From Planctomyces sp. SH-PL14 (GTDB lineage: Bacteria; Planctomycetota; Planctomycetia; Planctomycetales; Planctomycetaceae), in NCBI RefSeq assembly GCF_001610835.1, contig NZ_CP011270.1, forward strand, positions 558,001 to 622,000: a stretch of DNA of 64,000 bases, written 5' to 3'. The notes beneath the pieces are model-generated. The model did no database searches, had not been told where the DNA came from, and saw only the letters and a program-made list of their open reading frames with translations. The position numbers and the translations under genes are program-made. Below are positions 58,604 through 64,000 of this stretch, in pieces; the first letter of the stretch is position 1, and each line of letters opens with the position of its first letter.

Positions 58604-59962
58604 ATGTCCGAGCTCCTGGTCCTCGCCGCCGGCCTGATCGTCTGCCTTTCGGCGGGCCGCGCGTTCCTGCGATCGCGCGATCCGCTGTGCCCGGCGGTGA
58701 TCTTCGCCCCGATGCTCGTCTACATCTATTCGTATCATCCGCTGACGATGATCAGCAGCGGCAGCCTGGCGCAGTTCTTTCCGGACCCCGGCCGGGTCGA
58801 CTACGTCCTGATGATCAATCTCCTGTCGCTCCTCGCGTTCTGCGCCGGGCTGCAGGCCCACCAGGCGCCGGTCGCCCGCGGCGGGGGACGGCTGGACGAG
58901 CTGATGCTCTCGGGATCCTCCCGGCGGCGGATGATCCGGATGGGGTTCGCCATCGGGACGGTCGCCGTCGGCGTCTTCGTCAGCATGGTGTGGGCGACGG
59001 GTCCGGGACTGTGGCGGATGGCCAAGCCCTTTCTGAGCTCCCCGATCGACAGCGGGTACTACCGCGAGCTGCCGAATCTGGCGTTCCCCGCGGCGTTCCT
59101 CGTCGCCCTCGGCTGGGGAGGGACGCGGCTGACGCCGGGCAAATTCCTCACGCTGCTCTACGTCCTCTCCCCGATGATCGCCTGGTCGATCATCGGCGGC
59201 CGGCGGGGGCCGATGTTCCTTTCGGCCGCCACGCTCGCCGGCGGCGTCGTCATCATCCGCCGCAAGATCCCGAACATCGCCAGCGTCCTGGCCGGACTCG
59301 GGCTGGCCGGCGTCCTGATGCTGCTGCTCGTCGACAACCGCAGCCTGCTTCGCCCCTGGACCGGCGACGTCCAGACCGACTCCTTCGTCGACACGCTGAC
59401 CGGGGACGCCATCTCGGAAGGGGACGAGTTCGTCGTCGCCATGGCGACAATCCTCGCCTCCGATCAGCTTGAGAGGAACTACTGGGGGGCGCGGTACTTC
59501 GTCCAGTTTTTCATCCGGCCCATCCCGCAGGAGCTGTGGCCCACGAAGTACCGCGACTGCGACATGGAATGGATGCAGACCGCCGCCGGCTCCTCCGGAA
59601 TCGGGACGGGGGAATGGATGAGCGAAGTCGGCTTCGTCCCCTACAAGGGGTCCTCCATGGGCTTCATCGCCGACCTGTTCCTCGAGTTCCACGCCGGCTG
59701 CATCGCCGCGGTTTATCTGATCGGCCACCTCTACAGCCTCGCCTGGCAGCGGTCGCGCGTCCGCCGGGGACTGTGGACGATCCTCTATTTCGAGATGCTG
59801 ATCCTCTCCATCTACCTGCCGACGCAGAGCATCGGAGCGTGGCTCTATCGCCTGCTGATCCTCGCCGTCCCGACGCTGCTCCTGATGGGGTATCTCGCTC
59901 CCCGGCTCGCGTCCCGTCGGCGGGCTCCGGCCATTCGCACCTGGATTCCGTCTCCCGCCTGA
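58604..59962 (+). CDS. Oligosaccharide repeat-unit polymerase (Wzy-like)
   Basis: 452 residues from ATG 58604. About ten to twelve helices are seen, e.g. VYIYSYHPLTMISSGSLAQF, LMINLLSLLAFCAGLQAHQA, MGFAIGTVAVGVFVSMVWAT and WTILYFEMLILSIYLPTQSI. A large loop holds EWMQTAAGSSGIGTGEWMSE and YKGSSMGFIADLFLEFHAGC, as in the O-antigen polymerase class. It would polymerise repeat units at the periplasmic face. It lies between the BY-kinase and the glycosyltransferases. The family is diverse, so the assignment rests on topology and context. Confidence 0.75.
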   Translation: MSELLVLAAGLIVCLSAGRAFLRSRDPLCPAVIFAPMLVYIYSYHPLTMISSGSLAQFFPDPGRVDYVLMINLLSLLAFCAGLQAHQAPVARGGGRLDELMLSGSSRRRMIRMGFAIGTVAVGVFVSMVWATGPGLWRMAKPFLSSPIDSGYYRELPNLAFPAAFLVALGWGGTRLTPGKFLTLLYVLSPMIAWSIIGGRRGPMFLSAATLAGGVVIIRRKIPNIASVLAGLGLAGVLMLLLVDNRSLLRPWTGDVQTDSFVDTLTGDAISEGDEFVVAMATILASDQLERNYWGARYFVQFFIRPIPQELWPTKYRDCDMEWMQTAAGSSGIGTGEWMSEVGFVPYKGSSMGFIADLFLEFHAGCIAAVYLIGHLYSLAWQRSRVRRGLWTILYFEMLILSIYLPTQSIGAWLYRLLILAVPTLLLMGYLAPRLASRRRAPAIRTWIPSPA

Positions 59963-60035
59963 CGCTCCCCATCGCCCTCACCGGGCGGAAGTCGGTCTCC
60001 CCATCGGGCCGCCCCGCCGTCTTGCCCATCCGCAC

Positions 60036-61358
60036 ATGAGTGATCCGAGCGTGCTCCACGCTCCTGTTGCCGAAAGTCTCACGGTGCCGGTCTCGCCCGC
60101 CGCGCGCGAGACCCGGGACGACGGCGCGGGACCGCACACCGCCGCCGCTCCGACCGCGTCCCCCCCTCTCCGGATCTGGCTTCTGACGAATGTCCCGAGC
60201 CCCTATCAGGTGGAGTTGCTCGCGGCCGTCGCGGCCCGGCCGGAAATCGATCTCGACGTTCAGCTGATGCGGGCTCAGAGCACCGCCGGAAGTTCCACGG
60301 CGACCGGGTTCCCCGGCCGAGTCCTGTGGGGGCTCGCGCCCCGTTCCTGGCGGGACGAAGTGCGGCTCCACCCGCAAGCGGTCTGGGCGTGCCTCATCGG
60401 CCGGTACGACGGCTTTGTCCTCTCGGGATTGATGAACAGCGTCACGTTCTTCGCCTGCATGACCGCTCTGCGTCTCCGCCGCGCCCCGTGGGCCGTCTGG
60501 CTTGAGCGTCCGCGGTCCGCCGGCTCGGCCTGGCGGAGGCGATGGCTCACCCGCGGCCCGGTCCGCTGGCTGAGGAACTGGCATGTGCGGCGGGTCCTCG
60601 CGAGCGCCCGGCGGGTGATCGGCATCGGCCGCGCCGCGGCGGATGAGTACGCCCTCCAGGGGGTCCCGGCCGAGCGCCTCGGCGTCCTTCCCTACTGCTG
60701 CGACATCGGACGGTTCGCGCCCGCCTCCCCACTTGTTCGCGAGGAGATCCGGCAACGGCTGGGAGTCGCCGGGCAGGTCGTGTTCCTCTATTCCGGTCAG
60801 CTGATCGAGCGCAAAGGGGTCGACACCCTGCTCAGGGCGTTCCACCAGATCGCCGCCGACCACCCCAACTGGACGCTGCTGCTGCTCGGCGATGGCCCGA
60901 TGCGGCAGACGCTTCAGTCCCTGGTCCCGCCGGCGCTGGCGGGGCGGGTCCAGTTCCTGGGACACGTCCCGCAGGGAGATCTGCCCGACGCCTTCCGGGC
61001 CGCCGACGCTTTCGTTTTCCCGTCGCGGCACGACGGCTGGGGAGTCGTCCTCAACGAGGCGTGCGGCGCCGGGCTGCCGATCATCGCCACGCGGCAAACC
61101 GGCGCGGCCCGCGAGCTCGTCGTTAACGGGGTCAACGGATTCCAGGTCGAGTGCGACGACGTCGAGGCCCTGGCGGCGCGGATGAGTGAACTCGGGAGCG
61201 ATCCCGACCTCCGCCGGACCTGCGGCGCCGAATCCCGGCGGCTCGTCGAGGGGCTGAGCGTCGCCAGCGGCTCCCAGATGTTTCTAAGCGAGATGCAGGC
61301 GCTCCTGGGGGCGGAGACTGGTCGGCGGCCCGCCGCGGAAGGAGCCGCCCCGCGATGA
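60036..61358 (+). CDS. Glycosyltransferase family 4 (first)
   Basis: 440 residues. After a variable 45-residue N-terminus the GT-B fold begins with LRIWLLTNVPSPYQVELLAA. The C-terminal half shows VFLYSGQLIERKGVDTLLRA, NWTLLLLGDGPMRQTLQSLV, VQFLGHVPQGDLPDAFRAAD, FVFPSRHDGWGVVLNEACGA and LPIIATRQTGAARELVVNGV, with the E-x7-E pair that holds the donor nucleotide. It transfers a sugar from an NDP or GDP donor to the growing lipid-linked unit. Its stop overlaps the next gene by four bases. Confidence 0.93.
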   Translation: MSDPSVLHAPVAESLTVPVSPAARETRDDGAGPHTAAAPTASPPLRIWLLTNVPSPYQVELLAAVAARPEIDLDVQLMRAQSTAGSSTATGFPGRVLWGLAPRSWRDEVRLHPQAVWACLIGRYDGFVLSGLMNSVTFFACMTALRLRRAPWAVWLERPRSAGSAWRRRWLTRGPVRWLRNWHVRRVLASARRVIGIGRAAADEYALQGVPAERLGVLPYCCDIGRFAPASPLVREEIRQRLGVAGQVVFLYSGQLIERKGVDTLLRAFHQIAADHPNWTLLLLGDGPMRQTLQSLVPPALAGRVQFLGHVPQGDLPDAFRAADAFVFPSRHDGWGVVLNEACGAGLPIIATRQTGAARELVVNGVNGFQVECDDVEALAARMSELGSDPDLRRTCGAESRRLVEGLSVASGSQMFLSEMQALLGAETGRRPAAEGAAPR

Positions 61359-62554
61359 ACATCCTTCAGGTCATCAACTCCGCCAGCCCGCTCGGAGGGG
61401 GACCGATCGAATCGATCCTTCAGGCCGCGCGGGCGGTCGCGGAGCACGGCCACACGATGGAGATCGTCAGCGTCGACGATCCCTCGGCCCCGTGGCTTGA
61501 GTCGATGCCCGTTCGCGTGCACGCCCTCGGTCCGGCCCGGACGCCGTATCGGTACTCGGGGCAGCTCGTCCCGTGGCTCCGGGAGCATGCCGACGACTAC
61601 GACTGCGCCGTCGTCAACGGCATCTGGCTCTATCCGAGCTATGCCGTCTGGCGCGTGCTGGCCCGTCGCCGGATCCCGTACTTCGTCTATGCCCACGGAC
61701 TCCTCGATCCCTCGCATCACCGGACCTTCCCGGTCCGGCGGCTGAAGAAGATGGTCTCCTGGGTGGCGACGGAGCGCCGTGTCCTGGACGACGCGGCGGC
61801 GGTCCTGTTCACCTGCGAGGAGGAGCGCCGCGGAGCGGAGCAGGCGTTCTGGCCCCCGCGAGCCCGGGACAACGGCGCGATCCTCCCCTATTGCATCGGG
61901 GCTCCCCCCAGCGACATCACCCGGCAGACGGAGGCGTTCCTCGCGCGGTATCCGGAGCTGCGCGACCGGCGGCGTCTCCTGTTCCTCAGCCGCGTCCATC
62001 CCAAGAAGGGGCTCGACCTCCTGATCCGCGCCTTCGCGGCCCAGGCCGATCGGGACGAGACGCTGCACCTCGTGGTGGCGGGGACCGGCGACCCCGCGTA
62101 CGTCGCCAGTCTCCAGGCCCTGTCGCAGTCGCTCGGGATCGAGCGGCGAATGACCTGGACCGGGATGCTGACGGGGGACCTCAAGTGGGGCGCGTTCCGG
62201 ACCGCCGAGGCGTTCCTCCTCCCCTCGCATCATGAGAACTACGGGATCGCGGTCGTCGAGGCGCTCGCCTGCGGAACGCCGGTCGTGATCTCCTCCGCCA
62301 TCAACATCTGGCCGGAGATCGAAGCGGACGAAGCGGGGCTGATCTGCGACGACAACGCCGCCTCGGCCGCTACCGCCCTTGGGCGCTGGCTGGACCTCGA
62401 TCCCGCCGCGCGGCTGGGGATGCGGGACCGCGCTGCGGCGTGTTTCGCAACCCGTTTTTCCGCGGAGCAGGCCTGCCGGCAGTTCCTGGACCTGCTGCGC
62501 GCGAGCGGCGTCGGCGACCGGCCGCGGCCCTCGCGGACGATCGCCGCCACCTGA
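61355..62554 (+). CDS. Glycosyltransferase family 4 (second)
   Basis: 399 residues from ATG 61355 (ATGA overlap with the previous gene). The N-terminus LQVINSASPLGGGPIESILQ is typical of GT4. It continues with PYFVYAHGLLDPSHHRTFPV, LLFLSRVHPKKGLDLLIRAF, TWTGMLTGDLKWGAFRTAEA and LLPSHHENYGIAVVEALACG, containing the donor-binding E-x7-E. It is probably a second repeat-unit glycosyltransferase. The sugars cannot be told from sequence. Confidence 0.93.
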   Translation: MNILQVINSASPLGGGPIESILQAARAVAEHGHTMEIVSVDDPSAPWLESMPVRVHALGPARTPYRYSGQLVPWLREHADDYDCAVVNGIWLYPSYAVWRVLARRRIPYFVYAHGLLDPSHHRTFPVRRLKKMVSWVATERRVLDDAAAVLFTCEEERRGAEQAFWPPRARDNGAILPYCIGAPPSDITRQTEAFLARYPELRDRRRLLFLSRVHPKKGLDLLIRAFAAQADRDETLHLVVAGTGDPAYVASLQALSQSLGIERRMTWTGMLTGDLKWGAFRTAEAFLLPSHHENYGIAVVEALACGTPVVISSAINIWPEIEADEAGLICDDNAASAATALGRWLDLDPAARLGMRDRAAACFATRFSAEQACRQFLDLLRASGVGDRPRPSRTIAAT

Positions 62555-62557
62555 TCT

Positions 62558-63523
62558 ATGCGTAAGGATTCCCGCTCGATGAGCGGAACAAAATGTCCGT
62601 TGTCGGTGATCATCCTCACCGGCAACGAGGAACGGAACATCGCCGAGTGCGTCGCCGACCTTGACTGGGCGGACGACGTGATCGTCGTCGATTCCTACAG
62701 CACCGATGCGACCCTGGAGGAAGCGCGGCGGGCCCGGCCCGACGTGCGGATTTTTCAGAACCCGTTCGAGGACTTCGGACAGCAGCGGAACTGGGCCCTC
62801 GACAAGACCGGGCCGCGGCACGGGTGGATCCTGTTCCTGGACGCGGACGAGCGGTGCCCGCCAGCCTTCGCCGAAGCGATCCGGCGGACGGTGGCCGACC
62901 CGGGCGAGAAGGTCGGATTCTTCCTCTGCTATCGGAACATGTTTCTCGGCCAGTGGATCAAGCGGTCGACGTTCTTCCCCTCGTGGCAGCTGCGGCTGTT
63001 GAAGCAGGGGGAGGTCCGATATCGGAAGGAAGGTCACGGGCAGCGGGAACTGACCGACGGCCCGCTCGGGTTCATTCAGGAGCCGTACGACCACTACGGC
63101 TTCAGCAAGGGGGTGGCGGACTGGATTGCCCGCCACAACCAGTATTCGACCGACGAAGTTGAGTTGATCCTGCGGCTGGCGGCCGAGCCGCTGCAGCTAA
63201 CGGACCTGCTGCGGCGGGACCCGGTGGTCCGCCGCCGATGTCTCAAGCGGATCGCGGCGAGAATCCCGCTGCGTCCCATGACGCGGTTTCTGTATTCGTA
63301 TATTGTTCGCGGAGGGTTTCTGGACGGGTTGGCTGGCTGGCACTACTGCCTGCTTCGGGCGTCGCACGAGATTCACGTGCAGGCCAAGCTCGTGGAGTGC
63401 GCCAGGCAACAGGAGTCCCAGCGGACCGCCGGGGCGGCGGATCGCTTCAAGGATGCGGGTGTCGATCGACTGCGGGAGTCTCAGGCGTCTCCGCTGGGCG
63501 AGTCCTCGAAATCGCCGCCGTGA
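62558..63523 (+). CDS. Glycosyltransferase family 2
   Basis: 321 residues from ATG 62558; Met8 at 62579 is an equal candidate. The GT-A fold shows LSVIILTGNEERNIAECVAD, DDVIVVDSYSTDATLEEARR and ILFLDADERCPP, where the DAD motif coordinates the metal and nucleotide sugar. The later part, WIKRSTFFPSWQLRLLKQGE and GHGQRELTDGPLGFIQEP, resembles the KdtX/WaaE branch that adds glucose or heptose-like sugars. It ends 35 bases before the asnB-like gene. Confidence 0.92.
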   Translation: MRKDSRSMSGTKCPLSVIILTGNEERNIAECVADLDWADDVIVVDSYSTDATLEEARRARPDVRIFQNPFEDFGQQRNWALDKTGPRHGWILFLDADERCPPAFAEAIRRTVADPGEKVGFFLCYRNMFLGQWIKRSTFFPSWQLRLLKQGEVRYRKEGHGQRELTDGPLGFIQEPYDHYGFSKGVADWIARHNQYSTDEVELILRLAAEPLQLTDLLRRDPVVRRRCLKRIAARIPLRPMTRFLYSYIVRGGFLDGLAGWHYCLLRASHEIHVQAKLVECARQQESQRTAGAADRFKDAGVDRLRESQASPLGESSKSPP

Positions 63524-63557
63524 GATGACATGACTCACCCCTCAAAGGGTCGGGAGC

Positions 63558-64000
63558 ATGTGCGGGTTTGCGGGCGTTGTGAATGCCGGGAGTCGCCATC
63601 TCCTGAGCCGGATGCTCGCGGTGCAGCAGCACCGCGGCCCCGATGACGAGGGATGCGACTGGATCGAATCCCGATCGGGAGACGTCGTCGGACTGGGGAG
63701 CCGCCGACTTTCGATCCTGGACCTTTCGGCGGCGGGCCACATGCCGATGTGGAACGCCGACCGGTCAATCGGCCTGGCCTACAACGGCGAGGTCTACAAC
63801 CATCAGGAGCTCCGCCGCGAACTCGAGCAGGCAGGCCACACGTTCCGCACCCGGACCGACACGGAAGTGGTCCTGGCCCTGTACGAGCGGGAGGGGGTGG
63901 CGGGCTTCCGCCGGCTGCGTGGGATGTTCGCCTGCTGCCTGTGGGACGACCGGAGGAACGAGCTGGTCCTGGCTCGCGACCCGTTCGGCATCAAGCCTCT
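63558..64000 (+). CDS. asnB: Asparagine synthase (glutamine-hydrolysing), N-terminal part
   Basis: 147 residues are visible; the gene runs past base 64000. It begins MCGFAGVVNAG, so Cys2 becomes the N-terminal nucleophile of the class II glutaminase domain. It continues with HRGPDDEGCDW, LGSRRLSILDLSAAGHMPM, YNGEVYNHQELRRELEQAGH and TDTEVVLALYEREG, all typical. The ATP-binding synthase domain lies outside the window. Genes of this type in polysaccharide loci often amidate sugars or other acceptors rather than aspartate, so the true substrate is open. Confidence 0.94.
   Translation, partial: MCGFAGVVNAGSRHLLSRMLAVQQHRGPDDEGCDWIESRSGDVVGLGSRRLSILDLSAAGHMPMWNADRSIGLAYNGEVYNHQELRRELEQAGHTFRTRTDTEVVLALYEREGVAGFRRLRGMFACCLWDDRRNELVLARDPFGIKP

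Overview
The window is high-GC bacterial DNA that looks like a planctomycete chromosome. The evidence is two DUF1559 pseudopilin-like proteins with planctomycete-type N-termini, a BBP7-family outer-membrane beta-barrel, a squalene-cyclase-like repeat protein, many start sites without a Shine-Dalgarno sequence, and palindromic spacers of types I associate with these genomes. No rRNA, tRNA, CRISPR array, insertion-sequence transposase or phage gene was recognised.

Layout. 1-8 kb: the 3' end of a glycyl-tRNA synthetase, then a minus-strand metal-efflux group (HME-RND pump, its adaptor, a His-rich small protein) and a DUF1559 protein whose leader is a cobalamin riboswitch. 8-13 kb: a second, divergent cobalamin riboswitch followed by nrdA, a small ORF and nrdB. 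The NrdB has Phe where the radical Tyr normally sits and Glu at the first metal-ligand position, so it looks like a class Ic (Mn/Fe type) enzyme. 13-24 kb: a 15-bp Fur-like palindrome and an intrinsic terminator ahead of a TPR gene, a second DUF1559 operon, an LRR lipoprotein, ribD, an exported protein, a FmdB zinc ribbon, aroB and a large membrane protein. 24-37 kb: housekeeping genes (photolyase, ubiA/mqnP-like, aroE-like, holB, yicC-like, dprA), several proteins of unknown role and a BBP7 barrel. 37-44 kb: a compact operon of two ABC ATPase/permease pairs, an APC permease and an amidohydrolase. 44-49 kb: a secreted TPR protein, two paralogous STN-like small exported proteins and mutM. 49-64 kb: an exopolysaccharide locus with an O-antigen-ligase/TPR protein, a WecA-type initiating transferase with a C-terminal extension, a NusG/UpxY-like antiterminator, a Wzz/BY-kinase, a polymerase, three glycosyltransferases and the start of asnB.

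The most unusual feature is a family of about 310-bp non-coding repeats present eight times between 0.3 and 44.3 kb, in both orientations. Copies usually lie within tens of bases of a stop codon, and none was seen in the exopolysaccharide half. Their ends form imperfect terminal inverted repeats and several internal hairpins, and no reading frame survives between copies. They could be MITE-like elements, a structured 3'-UTR RNA, or both. A second notable arrangement is the pair of divergent B12 riboswitches around repeat copy 2, one ahead of a B12-independent ribonucleotide reductase and the other ahead of a pseudopilin-like gene that lies upstream of a possible cobalt-efflux group. Gene calls rest on reading motifs by eye; no database search was possible.
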